This document shows positions 26,914-37,800 of a stretch of DNA of 64,000 nt, piece after piece. Made by a program: the position numbers and the translations under genes. How positions within the stretch are numbered: the stretch's first letter is position 1; each line of letters starts with the position of its first letter. The notes beneath the pieces were generated by a model, which saw only the letters and a program-made list of their open reading frames with translations, made no database searches and was not told the origin of the DNA. The stretch is from Nibrella saemangeumensis (GTDB lineage Bacteria; Bacteroidota; Bacteroidia; Cytophagales; Spirosomataceae): assembly GCF_039541915.1 (NCBI RefSeq), contig NZ_BAABHD010000081.1, positions 62,001 to 126,000 on the forward strand. Direction: 5' to 3'.

Positions 26914-29853
26914 ATGCACCGCAGTAGTTTTCTGTTTGTTTTTCTGCTCCTGACGAACCTCCCGGGTTTCGCTCAAACCAAACGCCCGCTCACGCACGCT
27001 GACTATGATCGCTGGCAGAGTGTGCGGGCCGAAAAGATATCCGGCGATGGTCGCTGGATTAGCTACCAGATCGACCCGCAGGAAGGCGATGGTATGCTGG
27101 AACTCCGGGAGCTTCCGCACGGAGGTAACCGGAATGCCAATGCCAAGTATAGTTTTCCGCGTGGTTACCAGGCTCAGTTCAGCCACGACAGCCGGTTTCT
27201 GGTGATGCGGCTGAAAGTTCCCCACGCTATTACCCGCACCGCCAAACGCAAAAAAGTAAAAGCCGAGCAGATGCCGAAAGACAGCCTGCTGGTCTTTGAT
27301 CTGAACACCCGCAACCGCACGAAACTCCCCAATGTCAAATCGTATCTGATGGGTAAAGAAGGCAGCTCGTGGCTGGCCATTTTGCAGGAAATCAATGCGG
27401 GCAATACCGTAGCAAGCGCATCGGTAACCGTACAACCGGGTGCTAAATCGGATTCCATTGTGCCGGCTCCCAACTCCCGGTCGGCGGCTGCCGCTAAGCC
27501 GAAAACCACCACCAAAAAACCAAAGGGCGACCTGCTGACCCTGCTTAACATGGCCGACGGTACCCGGCAGACTTTCCGGTACGTATCGAACGTGGTGGTA
27601 TCAGAAAACGGCAGGACTTTTTTCTACAGCAAGGAAGCTGTGAACGATTCGCTGAAAACCGCCGGCGTTTACCTGTTCGATACGCAGAAGCAGGCCGAGA
27701 CGCTGATCGATACCAGCTCGCTGCGGAAAGTGTACAAAGGTCTGGCCATTGACAAGGCCGGTACCCAGTTGGCCTGGATGGCTACTACCGACAGCGCCGG
27801 GGCCGAGGCCAAAGTCTTTGCGCTGTACTACAAAAGCCTGCTGCCGCCGGCTCCGGCGAAAAGCAAGCGCACCAAAGTCGTGGCCACCGCAGCACCGTTC
27901 CGCCTGCTGGTGGACACCACGACCGCCAGTCTGCCGAAAGGCTGGACCGTAAATGAATTTACAGCGCTCCGCTTCTCCGAGAATGGCCAGCGGTTGTATT
28001 TTGCAACGGCACCAAAACCCGTACCGGCCCCTAAAGATACCTTGACGCCAGACGACGAAAAGGTAAAAATGGATGTCTGGAGCTGGACCGACAACCGCCT
28101 GCAACCCATGCAGCAGAAGCGATTGAAGCAGGAAAAAGAGCAGGGCTTCACGACAGTGTTCGACGTAGTATCCGGCCGGGTGACCCAGTTGGCTACCCGC
28201 GAGATACCAACGGTGCAGGTAGACTATAAAACGAACCAACGCTACCTGGTCGGTCTCAGCGACCTCCCCTACCAGATCATCAGTTCGTGGGACCCCGGCC
28301 ATACCGACCTGTACCTGATTGATACCGAAACCGGGAAGCCCACTAAAATCGCCAACGATGCTATGATTTCGGCTCCGCGGCTGTCACCGGGTGGCCAGTA
28401 CGTAACCTGGTATGACGAACGTGATTCGCTCTGGCGGGCGTGGTCGGTGCGGGACAATAAACGGATCGACCTGACCCGTGGTTTGCCGGCGAAGTTTTTT
28501 GACGAGGAACACGATACCCCAAATCTGCCGGGCAGCTACGGCGCGGCCGGCTGGACCACCGGTGACCGGTACGTCTGGCTGTACGACCGCTACGACATCT
28601 GGCAGATTGATCCGACCGGCCGCGAAAAACCGGTTAACCTGACGGCCGGCTACGGACGCAAAAACAAGATTCAGATCCGCCGGGCCGATCTCAGCGATGG
28701 CCCAACCGACGAGCAGGGTATCAGCCCCAGCGCCGAACTCTGGCTCACCGGCTACTGGGAAAGCGATAAATCGACCGGTATCCTGAAGAAAAAAGGCAAT
28801 GACCTGCCAGCAGAACCCACCGTACTGACCCACAGCAGCCACCGCTACGTCGGGCTGGCCAAGGCGAAAAATGCCTCCACACTGACCTTCTACCGGGGCA
28901 ACTTCCGGGAGCCGGTCAACCTCTACGCGACCGATACCACCCTGGCCACACCCGTACAACTGACCCGCGTGAACCCACAGCAGGACAGTATCCGCTGGGG
29001 TAGCGTAGAGCTGGTTAACTGGATGGGCAACAACGGCGTGCAGCTGGAAGGCCTGCTGTACAAGCCGGAGGATTTCGACCCGAAGAAGAAATACCCCATG
29101 CTGGTGTATTATTACGAGCGCAACAACCAGACCCTGAACGACTACCGCGCTCCGGCTCCCAGCCGCTCCACCATCAATATCCCGTACTGCATCTCAAATG
29201 GGTACCTGGTCTTTGTGCCGGACATTGTGTACACCACCGGCGCACCGGGGCCCAACGCCTACGACTGTATTGTGCCGGGCGTCTTGAACCTGATCGACCG
29301 GGGGTTTGTAGACCGGGAGCGTATTGGGTTACAGGGCCAGAGCTGGGGCGGCTACCAGACGGCCTACATCATTACCCGCACCAATATGTTCAAAGCCGCC
29401 ATGGCCGGGGCACCCGTGGCCAACATGACCAGTGCGTATGGCGGTATCCGCTGGGGAACCGGTATGAGCCGGATGTTCCAGTACGAACGAACCCAGAGCC
29501 GCATTGGTGGCACGTTATGGGACAAGCCCCTGAACTACATCGAAAACTCACCGCTGTTCTACGCCAATCGCATAACAACGCCCCTGCTGATGATGCACAA
29601 CGATGCCGACGGTTCGGTACCCTGGTACCAGGGCATTGAGATGTTCACGGCCCTCCGCCGGCTGAACAAACCCGTCTGGATGCTGGTGTACAACGGCGAA
29701 GACCATAACCTGACGCAGCGGCACAATGCCAAAGACCTGAGCATCCGGATGTACCAGTTCTTCGATTATTACCTGAAAGATACACCGGCCCCCGTATGGA
29801 TGACAGAAGGCCGCTCGGCCGTCGAAAAAGACCGGGGTGAGATGAAGTATTAA
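26914..29853 (+). CDS. S9 family prolyl oligopeptidase-like peptidase
   Basis: A 979-residue secreted serine peptidase with a signal peptide (SSFLFVFLLLTNLPGFAQ). An N-terminal beta-propeller region is interrupted by a Lys/Pro/Ala-rich linker around residue 190 (AAAKPKTTTKKPKG). The C-terminal alpha/beta hydrolase carries Ser810 in GQSWGGYQ, Asp899 in HNDADGSVPW and His931 in GEDHNL. It likely degrades peptides in the periplasm or outside. It starts 40 bp after the GH130 gene, but no functional link is evident. Confidence 0.92.
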   Translation: MHRSSFLFVFLLLTNLPGFAQTKRPLTHADYDRWQSVRAEKISGDGRWISYQIDPQEGDGMLELRELPHGGNRNANAKYSFPRGYQAQFSHDSRFLVMRLKVPHAITRTAKRKKVKAEQMPKDSLLVFDLNTRNRTKLPNVKSYLMGKEGSSWLAILQEINAGNTVASASVTVQPGAKSDSIVPAPNSRSAAAAKPKTTTKKPKGDLLTLLNMADGTRQTFRYVSNVVVSENGRTFFYSKEAVNDSLKTAGVYLFDTQKQAETLIDTSSLRKVYKGLAIDKAGTQLAWMATTDSAGAEAKVFALYYKSLLPPAPAKSKRTKVVATAAPFRLLVDTTTASLPKGWTVNEFTALRFSENGQRLYFATAPKPVPAPKDTLTPDDEKVKMDVWSWTDNRLQPMQQKRLKQEKEQGFTTVFDVVSGRVTQLATREIPTVQVDYKTNQRYLVGLSDLPYQIISSWDPGHTDLYLIDTETGKPTKIANDAMISAPRLSPGGQYVTWYDERDSLWRAWSVRDNKRIDLTRGLPAKFFDEEHDTPNLPGSYGAAGWTTGDRYVWLYDRYDIWQIDPTGREKPVNLTAGYGRKNKIQIRRADLSDGPTDEQGISPSAELWLTGYWESDKSTGILKKKGNDLPAEPTVLTHSSHRYVGLAKAKNASTLTFYRGNFREPVNLYATDTTLATPVQLTRVNPQQDSIRWGSVELVNWMGNNGVQLEGLLYKPEDFDPKKKYPMLVYYYERNNQTLNDYRAPAPSRSTINIPYCISNGYLVFVPDIVYTTGAPGPNAYDCIVPGVLNLIDRGFVDRERIGLQGQSWGGYQTAYIITRTNMFKAAMAGAPVANMTSAYGGIRWGTGMSRMFQYERTQSRIGGTLWDKPLNYIENSPLFYANRITTPLLMMHNDADGSVPWYQGIEMFTALRRLNKPVWMLVYNGEDHNLTQRHNAKDLSIRMYQFFDYYLKDTPAPVWMTEGRSAVEKDRGEMKY

Positions 29854-29955
29854 AAAATAATGGCCTGTCCGAACATGATTTTACCAGCGGTTTACAATAC
29901 CATACATTCTAAATCGTATTAGCAGTGTTTCCGTAGGATATTTGCCTGCTTCGGT

Positions 29956-29963
29956 TATATTTG
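29956..29963 (+). promoter_or_regulatory. -7 box TATATTTG
   Basis: A perfect TAnnTTTG match 34 bp before the beta-propeller gene start. No -33 TTTG stands at the usual distance. Confidence 0.45.
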
Positions 29964-29997
29964 CGGGAATCCTAAAAATTAACGACGACCGTAAAAC

Positions 29998-31281
29998 ATG
30001 AAAAAACAAAGTTTAGCCTTTACTTTATCCATGATGGCGGGGGCTGCTCTGGCGCAGCAGGGTCCCGTTCAGTTTAGTGCCAGAGGGATTGTAGCCCTGT
30101 CGGATGCCGACATGGCGGCCTCTGCTTTCGTTGATGGTAACTTGTACAAAGACAAGGGTGTCCGGGACGCGCTCACCACTATTCAGTTCCCGCTCGACCG
30201 AAATTCGGACAAGATGGGCTCGGTTGTCGTTTCCAATTCGATGACGCTGCTGGATAAGCCGCTGGCCGTTTCCAACAACGGCCGCGTGGCCTTTGTGCTG
30301 GAAGGCCGCGGACAAGTTTCCGATAGCGTGGCCACGCTGAAAAACGGCATCAACGACTTACCCGCCAGCAACGCTATGTACATCGTGGACATCAGCAATG
30401 CAGCCAAACCAACGGTAAAATTCCGCTTCCCGACCGGCGGTTCGCTCACCGCCCTGGCCATTACTCCGCAGAGTAACGCCCTAATTGTGGCCTCAGCCGA
30501 TGCCGGTAAGGAATTGAAAATCATCGAAATTGATAATACGGGTAAACCAACCCGCGTACTGACAGCCGAAGCGCCGACGAAAAGCGGGCAGATTACTGAT
30601 CTGACGTTCCACCCGAGCGGCCAATACGTGGCCTACAGCATTGCCGGCAGCCAGGAAGTAGGTCTGATGAAATACGCCATCGACAACGCCAGCAAGAAGC
30701 CGTACCTGATTGCCCACGGTGCGCCTATTAAAGTGGGCGCCATGCCCGGAACGGGTAAGTTCACCGCCGATGGTAAATTCTTCGTAGTAACCGATTCCAA
30801 GAAAGCCGCCAATGCGCAGGGAACCGGTGCCGGTGAAGTCTTTGTCGTTCAGTTCAGTACGGAAGAAAAGCCCGGTGAGCACAAAATTGTGTCGCAGGCA
30901 GCTACCGGCGAAAGCCCCGAAGCCCTGGCCATCAGCCCCGACGGATCTACCGTGATTATCGCGAACTCCAACCAGTCGTACCTGCCGTTCAACAGCGGCA
31001 AAGCCGGAAAAAGCTCGCTTTCGGTATACTCGCTGGGTCAGGACGGCAAGATGACGCTGGCCAATGAATACCCGTTCGATGGTATCATGCCACAGGCTGT
31101 CGAATTCGACAAGACCGGCGATGCCATTGCCGTCGCCGTTTCGGAATACCTTGATTATGGTACCCGCACCGGCGGTATCGAGTTTTGGCGCGTCACTAAA
31201 GGCGACAAACCCGCGCTGACCAAGCAGTCGGGCCGCGTCAGCGTCACTCGTGGTGTTCACTCCTTGAAAGTAATTCAGTAA
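29998..31281 (+). CDS. Secreted beta-propeller protein
   Basis: A 427-residue protein with a signal peptide (LAFTLSMMAGAALAQ). It has several propeller-blade repeats such as LTALAITPQSNALIVAS, ITDLTFHPSGQYVAYS and PEALAISPDGSTVIIANS, resembling YncE- or lactonase-like folds. No catalytic residues can be assigned. It has its own promoter-like box and a strong terminator, so it is monocistronic. Confidence 0.78.
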   Translation: MKKQSLAFTLSMMAGAALAQQGPVQFSARGIVALSDADMAASAFVDGNLYKDKGVRDALTTIQFPLDRNSDKMGSVVVSNSMTLLDKPLAVSNNGRVAFVLEGRGQVSDSVATLKNGINDLPASNAMYIVDISNAAKPTVKFRFPTGGSLTALAITPQSNALIVASADAGKELKIIEIDNTGKPTRVLTAEAPTKSGQITDLTFHPSGQYVAYSIAGSQEVGLMKYAIDNASKKPYLIAHGAPIKVGAMPGTGKFTADGKFFVVTDSKKAANAQGTGAGEVFVVQFSTEEKPGEHKIVSQAATGESPEALAISPDGSTVIIANSNQSYLPFNSGKAGKSSLSVYSLGQDGKMTLANEYPFDGIMPQAVEFDKTGDAIAVAVSEYLDYGTRTGGIEFWRVTKGDKPALTKQSGRVSVTRGVHSLKVIQ

Positions 31282-31293
31282 AAATACGCTGTG

Positions 31294-31334
31294 CATCAAA
31301 AAAGCCACTCCGATTTGGAGTGGCTTTTTTGATG
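31294..31334. terminator. Strong bidirectional terminator
   Basis: An 18-bp perfect stem with A and T runs on the two flanks of the GC core (GCCACTCC) and a 5-base loop follows the beta-propeller gene. Confidence 0.88.
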
Positions 31335-31465
31335 TCGTGACATGACCCAAAACTAACGGTTAGAGGTGCCGGCCTCAACCGGCAATTCCCCTAACCGCAG
31401 TCTGTACTACATTTCCCTAACACTACATTTTCATCATAGAATTCATTGTTCAAGCAGCCGGTAGC

Positions 31466-32998
31466 CTAGAGTCCGGCATCTACGGAGGGAGTCAATGGGG
31501 TATACTGCAGGGTACGGATGGATACACCCGTACCCGATTTGATGAACACCTTCTTCATATCCGTTTCCGGAAAAAAGATGTCGGTCATTACCGTCAGCCC
31601 GTTGTCGGCAAACAGTTCAACCGAAGCCACGTCGGCCAGCAGGGTAAGCGACACGCTCCCGTCTGTCGATAAACGCGGGGCGGTATGCCGCTTGCCGAAC
31701 CCTTTTTCAAACGCTGTTTTACCCGCTTTGCTCCGGTCGATGTAGTACTGGTTGGCGGCTTTATCGTAGCCAAGCACCAGCTCATTCCCCTGCTCATTGG
31801 CGAGCACGATAGCGAAATCCTGGGTAGCCGCTGCCGACAGGGTGAGTTTAAACAGGCCGGACGGGCCGCCGGTTTTGGCGGTCAGGTCATACTGGCCTTT
31901 TACCGATATATTGTTCAGCCGGATGGTCTTGCCGTTTAAGGCATCCAGTTCCTTCACGGGTGCCGACGTTAAATACAGTTCCTTATTTACTTCGGTCAGG
32001 CCAAGCTCACGAGGGACGGTGGTGGCGCTGCGCCAGGCGGAGGTAGGCACCACCTGGGCGTACTGCCAGTTGCTCATCCAGCCCATCAGCACGGTCCGGT
32101 TGCCGGTATTGGCGAAAGTAACACCGGCGTAGTTGTCGGTGCCGTAATCCATCCATTTCGTTTGGGTAGAATAGGGCTTAAAGGTTTTGCCGTCGAAATC
32201 GCCCACAAAATACTGCGTAGCCGAGCCACCATTGGGACCGCCCGGATTAATACTCACCAGCAGCACCCAGGCTTGTTTGCCGTTATGGGTCAGCGGGAAC
32301 AGGTCCGGACATTCCCACACCCCGCCGTGCGCCCCGACATTCTGGCCAAACTCGCTCTCTTTTGCCCAGTTCTTGAGGTTAGGGGAAGAGTAGAAGGTAA
32401 TCCGGTCTTTGGTGGCCAGCGTCATAATCCACTTTTTCTGCGGTTCGTACCACCGGACTTTAGGGTCACGGAAATCAACGATACCAGGGTTGGGCACCAC
32501 GGGGTTACCCGCGTATTTCGTCCAGGTTTTACCTTCGTCCAGGCTGTAGGCAAGGCTCTGGTACTGATGCGTACCGGTCTTTTTCTTTTCCAGCTCGGGA
32601 TTATGATGCGTGAAAATGGCCACCAGAGGAGTCTGTCCGTTTTTGCCGAAGCCGCTGGTGTTGTTGACATCGACCACGGCGCTACCCGAAAAAATCGTAC
32701 CCAAACTGTCCGGATACAGCGCAATGGGCTGTTCCTGCCAATGCACCATGTCTTTGCTGGTGGCATGACCCCAGTGCATGGGTCCCCAGGTGGTGCCGTT
32801 GGGATGGTACTGAAAAAACAGGTGGTAGGTTCCGTTCAGGTATACCATCCCGTTCGGGTCGTTCATCCAGTTCGTTTTGGGCGAAAAATGGTACTGGGGA
32901 CGATGCGGCTCCCGGTTGGTTTGCGCCGGCTGCGACTGGCAGAATGTCGTGGTGCCAAGGGTACTCAGCATAGCCAGACTGACTAGTAACTTTTTCAT
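31466..32998 (-). CDS. GH32 fructan beta-fructosidase (levanase/inulinase type)
   Basis: A 510-residue secreted enzyme with a signal peptide ending near Cys20. The GH32 catalytic triad is complete: nucleophile Asp47 in WMNDPNG, stabiliser Asp178 in FRDPK and acid/base Glu229 in WECPD. The C-terminal beta-sandwich (about 365-505) is present. It cleaves beta-2,1 or beta-2,6 fructosyl bonds of sucrose, inulin or levan. It is the last gene of the fructan locus, 86 bp after susD, and is the best clue to the substrate of the whole cluster. Confidence 0.95.
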   Translation of the reverse strand: MKKLLVSLAMLSTLGTTTFCQSQPAQTNREPHRPQYHFSPKTNWMNDPNGMVYLNGTYHLFFQYHPNGTTWGPMHWGHATSKDMVHWQEQPIALYPDSLGTIFSGSAVVDVNNTSGFGKNGQTPLVAIFTHHNPELEKKKTGTHQYQSLAYSLDEGKTWTKYAGNPVVPNPGIVDFRDPKVRWYEPQKKWIMTLATKDRITFYSSPNLKNWAKESEFGQNVGAHGGVWECPDLFPLTHNGKQAWVLLVSINPGGPNGGSATQYFVGDFDGKTFKPYSTQTKWMDYGTDNYAGVTFANTGNRTVLMGWMSNWQYAQVVPTSAWRSATTVPRELGLTEVNKELYLTSAPVKELDALNGKTIRLNNISVKGQYDLTAKTGGPSGLFKLTLSAAATQDFAIVLANEQGNELVLGYDKAANQYYIDRSKAGKTAFEKGFGKRHTAPRLSTDGSVSLTLLADVASVELFADNGLTVMTDIFFPETDMKKVFIKSGTGVSIRTLQYTPLTPSVDAGL

Positions 32999-33084
32999 AG
33001 GATCGTTTGGGAAAGAGTTGAAAAACGGAGCTACCGCTAACCAGGTAACTCCACGCTGAGCGGGTTGATCGGGTAAACAGATAA

Positions 33085-34797
33085 TTAAAAGCCGGGGTTC
33101 TGTTTGTAGAGGCCCTTCGTAAAGGTAATCTCCCGCTGCGGAATGGGCAGGTACTCATCCCGGCCAGCCGTAAATTTAGCCGTTGTCAGGAAAGGCCGTC
33201 TAACCTTTTCCTTCTCAATGTATGCGTTCAGCGTTTTTTCGGCGATACCCCAGCGCACCAGGTCGAAGAAGCGCGGGCTCTCGGTGGCAAACTCCAGCCG
33301 GCGTTCCCACTGCAGGGCCTTGCGGGCGTAGTCCTGCGTCCAGCCGGCAGCCGGGTATTCTTTGAGGTTGTATTTCGACGCGAAGGTGCCGTCGAGCTTC
33401 TTTAGCCGGCCCGTGCTGGCGGCTGCTCTCCGCCGAACCTGATTGATCAGCGGCAACGCCATGTCCGGCTGGCCCAGTTCAATATACGCTTCGGCCTGCA
33501 TCAGCAGCACATCGGCGTAACGGATAACGTCGATGTTCTTGGACGAGCCGATGAAGGGACCTTCTTTGTGGTATGAAGAACTGGTTGCCAACTGCTGCTC
33601 TTTCATCGTGTGGAAGAACCCGTATACACCCGCGTCACGCACCCAGGCATTGCTGAACGGCTTGGTCGGGTCGTACTTGTAGGGGTGGCCGTCGATACCG
33701 ATGGTATGGTCCACGCGGGGGTCAACGGTATCCGTGTTAAAATCGACGTTCTTGTCGTTGAACGTATCCATTTGTGGCAGCCCGTTGGCGTCGGTTTTAT
33801 AGGCGTTGGCCAGGTTCTGGCTGGCGGCATGGAAGCCACAGCAACCGTATTGCGGGGCACCGTGCGGGTAGTTTAGCCCGGTTACGTAGCTCAGCCGGCC
33901 TACCGCCGTACCATCGTTGATGGAGTACTGAATGGCAAAAATTGACTCCGGCCCATTCTCGGTTTCGGCAATGAAATTCTCGGCAAAGTCGGGCTGCAGG
34001 CTGTACTGACCGGAGCTGATGACCTGCTGCGTCAGGGTGACAACCTCCTTCAGGCGGGTCTTATTGATGTTGATGACCTTGTGGGTCTCATCCTGCTCGT
34101 AGGCCTGGTACAACCGCAGCTTGGCCAGGTAGGCCGCAGCCGCTATCTTGTTGGCGCGTCCAATCTGCGTCTGTTTAACCGGCAGGTTATCCAGGGCAAA
34201 CTGGAAGTCTTCGGCTATTTTGTTCCACAGTTCATCGTTCTTGTACTTCACATTCGATTCTTTCAGGATATCGTCGCTCGACAGGTTCTCCGTAATGTAC
34301 GGAATGTTCTTGAACAGCATCTTCAGCATAAAGTGGGCGTGGCCCCGCAGGAAGCGCATTTCGGCCTGCCGGACTTTCTTGAGCGGAAACTCGGCATCAG
34401 ACACGGTATTCAGGCTGCGCAGGGCGGCATTCGACCGGGAGATGGATTTGTAAAAGTTCTCCCAGGTGTAGGGGTGCATCGAGCCCTGGTCCGGCCGGGT
34501 CAGGTTGTAGTGCTCGTAAAAATCGATGTCGGCCACGTCACCGACGCCACCCCCACCTTTGTAGGCGTCGTCGGAGCGGACACTGCCGTATACCCACATG
34601 CTGGTCATGGGACCAATCATCTCGTCGTTGCCGATACCGGCGTAGGCGGCCGTAGCCAGTGCATCCGCACCCGAAGCCGATTTTATGTTGTCCTCGGATA
34701 ATAAGCCCTGCGGCTGGTAATCCAGAAAATCGCTGCAGGAGGAGGTAATCAGCAGGCTACCTGCGAGCAGTAAGGAGAAGGTTAGTTTATTTTTCAT
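33085..34797 (-). CDS. SusD/RagB glycan-binding lipoprotein
   Basis: A 570-residue outer-membrane lipoprotein with lipobox LLITSSC (Cys21) followed by the usual FLDYQPQG. Helical TPR-like N-terminal part, then the RagB signatures FDLVRWG and EYLPIPQREI near the C-terminus. It caps the SusC transporter encoded 15 bp upstream and captures oligosaccharides, here probably fructo-oligosaccharides. Confidence 0.95.
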   Translation of the reverse strand: MKNKLTFSLLLAGSLLITSSCSDFLDYQPQGLLSEDNIKSASGADALATAAYAGIGNDEMIGPMTSMWVYGSVRSDDAYKGGGGVGDVADIDFYEHYNLTRPDQGSMHPYTWENFYKSISRSNAALRSLNTVSDAEFPLKKVRQAEMRFLRGHAHFMLKMLFKNIPYITENLSSDDILKESNVKYKNDELWNKIAEDFQFALDNLPVKQTQIGRANKIAAAAYLAKLRLYQAYEQDETHKVININKTRLKEVVTLTQQVISSGQYSLQPDFAENFIAETENGPESIFAIQYSINDGTAVGRLSYVTGLNYPHGAPQYGCCGFHAASQNLANAYKTDANGLPQMDTFNDKNVDFNTDTVDPRVDHTIGIDGHPYKYDPTKPFSNAWVRDAGVYGFFHTMKEQQLATSSSYHKEGPFIGSSKNIDVIRYADVLLMQAEAYIELGQPDMALPLINQVRRRAAASTGRLKKLDGTFASKYNLKEYPAAGWTQDYARKALQWERRLEFATESPRFFDLVRWGIAEKTLNAYIEKEKVRRPFLTTAKFTAGRDEYLPIPQREITFTKGLYKQNPGF

Positions 34798-34812
34798 GTC
34801 GATTGAATCAGC

Positions 34813-37800
34813 TTAGAATGAAACATTGATGCCAGCAGTGTACGTACGCGGAATGGGTATGGCGTTGATATCGGTGCGCTCGGGGTCCGGTCCCTGGAAA
34901 CTATTACCTTTAAGCAGGAACAGGTTGTCGGCCATCACAAACAGCCGGAGCCGCTGCAGGCGGACCTTTTCCACCAGCGTGGAGTTCAGCGTGTAGCCGA
35001 GCTGTATGTTGCGCAGCTTCCAGTAACCGGTGTTTACGAAGAAGTAATCCGAGGTGCGCGTTTCGCCGTTTACGTCAGATAGTGATAATGCCGGTATGCG
35101 TGAGCTGGTATTGGTCGCCGACCAGGCGTTGAATACCCCCGGCCCTACGTTATCGCGGCCCCGGATGAAGTTGTTGTAGAACGTGTACGAATCGAAGCCG
35201 GTGCGCCCCGCGATACCCGAACCAAACAGCGAGAAATCAAAGTTTTTGTAGTAAGCATCTACGCGGATATTGTATTCAAAGGCCGGCAGGGTAGTGCCAA
35301 TCCAGACCCGGTCGTCGTCGTTAATCTGACCATCGTTATTCGTGTCAACGTACCGAATCCGGCCCGGACCAGCCCCCACCTGCTTCGGAGCGGCATCGAC
35401 TTCGGACTGGCTCTGGAACAGCCCGGCGGTTTTGTAGCCGAATATATCGAACTGCGAGTGACCCAGAATGCTGTTGATGGCGTTACCGGGATACGCAGCC
35501 CGGACTTCTTCGGGCAACTGGGTGATGCGGTCGCGGAACCGGCTAATCTCCGTGATAAGGCTGTAGGTAAAATCCCCCTTCGGCTTGGCGTAGTAGCCCA
35601 GCGAGAACTCAAAACCCTGGTTCGATTTCGACGCGCCATTCACGGCCTTCAACTGCCCTTCGCCCACGGCCGAGGCAATCGGCGGGGTAATCAGAATATC
35701 CGTTGTTTTCCGGGTGAAGTAGTCGAGTGACCCCTGGAAGCTGCCGTTCAGGAACCCGAAGTCTACACCCAGGTTCAGTTCATCCGTGGTTTCCCACCTC
35801 AGGTTGGGGTTGGCACCCTGGATGGAGACGAAACCCGAAGGCAGGTTACCCGTATTGGCTCCGTTCAGGTCATAGGCCGTGCCGACATTATAGAATTGGT
35901 CAAAGAAGCCGTTATGGCCGTTTCCGAACTGTGACTGTCGGGCACCGTAGCGGGTATCGTACAGACCGAACCGGGCCAGGTCACCGATTTCCTGGTTCCC
36001 TACGCGGCCAATACCGGCCCGCAGTTTCAGGTTGCTGATGGCCTTGATGCCCTGGAAGAACGCTTCCTTATCCAGACGCCAGCCCACCGAAGCCGCCGGG
36101 AAGATACCGTAGGCGTTCTCGGAACCGAAGCGAGACGAACCATCGCGCCGTACCGTCAGGGCCACCAGGTACCGGTCGTTGAAGCCGTAGTCGATGCGGG
36201 CAAACTGCGACAGCAGGCGGTTGCCGGAGCCAGTACCTGTAACGTTGGTGTTGCCCGTACCGGCGTTCAGCACGAAGTAATCTTCGGTCTGGACAGCAAA
36301 GCCTTCCTTGCGGGCTGTCTGGCTGCGGAAGTCATTCTTGATGGCTTCGACGCCGACCAGGAAATTGAAGTGGCTCTCACCCAAATTCAGGTTGTAGCGG
36401 GCTGTGTTGGACCAGGTGATGCTCAGGTAGCGGTTCTGATCGATGGTCAGGTTGTTGTTGGAGCGGCCGAACGAACCCTCCTCAAACGATTGCTCAATGT
36501 TCTTGTAGTAGTAATTGGCGTTATCGGCACCGAGGCTGGACCGGATGAACAGGTTTTTGATGGGCTCCGCTTCGACAAACACATTTCCGAACAGGGTAAA
36601 CCGGTTGGCGTTGTCCCAGCGGTTGATGTACTGCATGTGCAGCGGGTTGTTGCGGTCCGAATACCCGGCACCAATAGCGCCACCCCAGGTACCATCTTTG
36701 GCGTATACCGGAATGGTCGGCGCCAAGGTAACCGCCAGTCCTGGGGTAGGGGCTCCGCCAATGTCGGTCGACACGGGGGTTTCGTTCAGGCTGGCTACCT
36801 GGATGTTAGCCCCGATTTTCAGCCGGTTGTTAAAGGCGTTGGTCAGCGCATTGATACGGCCGCTCAGTTTGTCGGCACCCGTGTAGCGCAGCATGCCGTT
36901 GTTCTTGTAATAACCCAGGTTGACCTGCAGCGAAGAGGTTTTGGTGCCGCCCGAAATGGTTAGTTCGTTGTTGGTGACTATACCGGTTTTGTACATTACA
37001 TCCTGCCAGTCGGTATCGCCGGTGGGCATATTGGCATTGCCTCCCATCAGCGGCTTTACGGTGACGCCATTAAGCTTCGGGTTTTTAAAATCCTTGTTCC
37101 AGTCGAAGGCGTATAGCGCACCGTAGCCATCTTCCGGATTGACGCCATCGTTGACCGAAGCCTGCCAGAGCGCCTTACCGCGGTCGATGGCATTCAACAT
37201 TTTGAACCGGGCGTATTTCTCCGACTGGGCCGCGATGCTGCTGTTAAAGTCGATGGTGAGTTTGCCGTTGGTATTCGAGCCGTTTTTGGTAGTGACGATG
37301 ATAACGCCGTTGGATGCTCTGGAGCCATAAATGGAGGCTGCCGACGCATCTTTCAGCACCTGCACCGACTCAATGGAGTTGGGGTTCAATCCCTGAAATA
37401 CCTCCGGCCGTTTGGTGGGAACGCCATCGATGATGTAGAGTGGGTCAGTATTGCCGAGGGTATTGGCTCCGCGAATCAGGATGCGGGAGTTGGCTCCGCT
37501 GGGCGTACCCGTTTTCTCGATGTAGAGACCCGGTACGCGTCCCTGCAAGGCCTGCATGGGGTTGCCCGGACTGACGTTCCGAATGGGAGCCAGGTCCACC
37601 ACCGCTACGGCACCGGTCAAATCTTCTTTACGCGAGGTAGTATACCCCACTACCACAACTTCGGACAGTTGACCACCATCGGCCAGGGCGACCTCAATGC
37701 TGTTCCTGCCGACAATGGACACCTGCTGGGTAGCGTAGCCGATGTACGACACCTGTACCGACGTAGCGCTGGCAGGTACCGATAAAGTAAACACACCTTT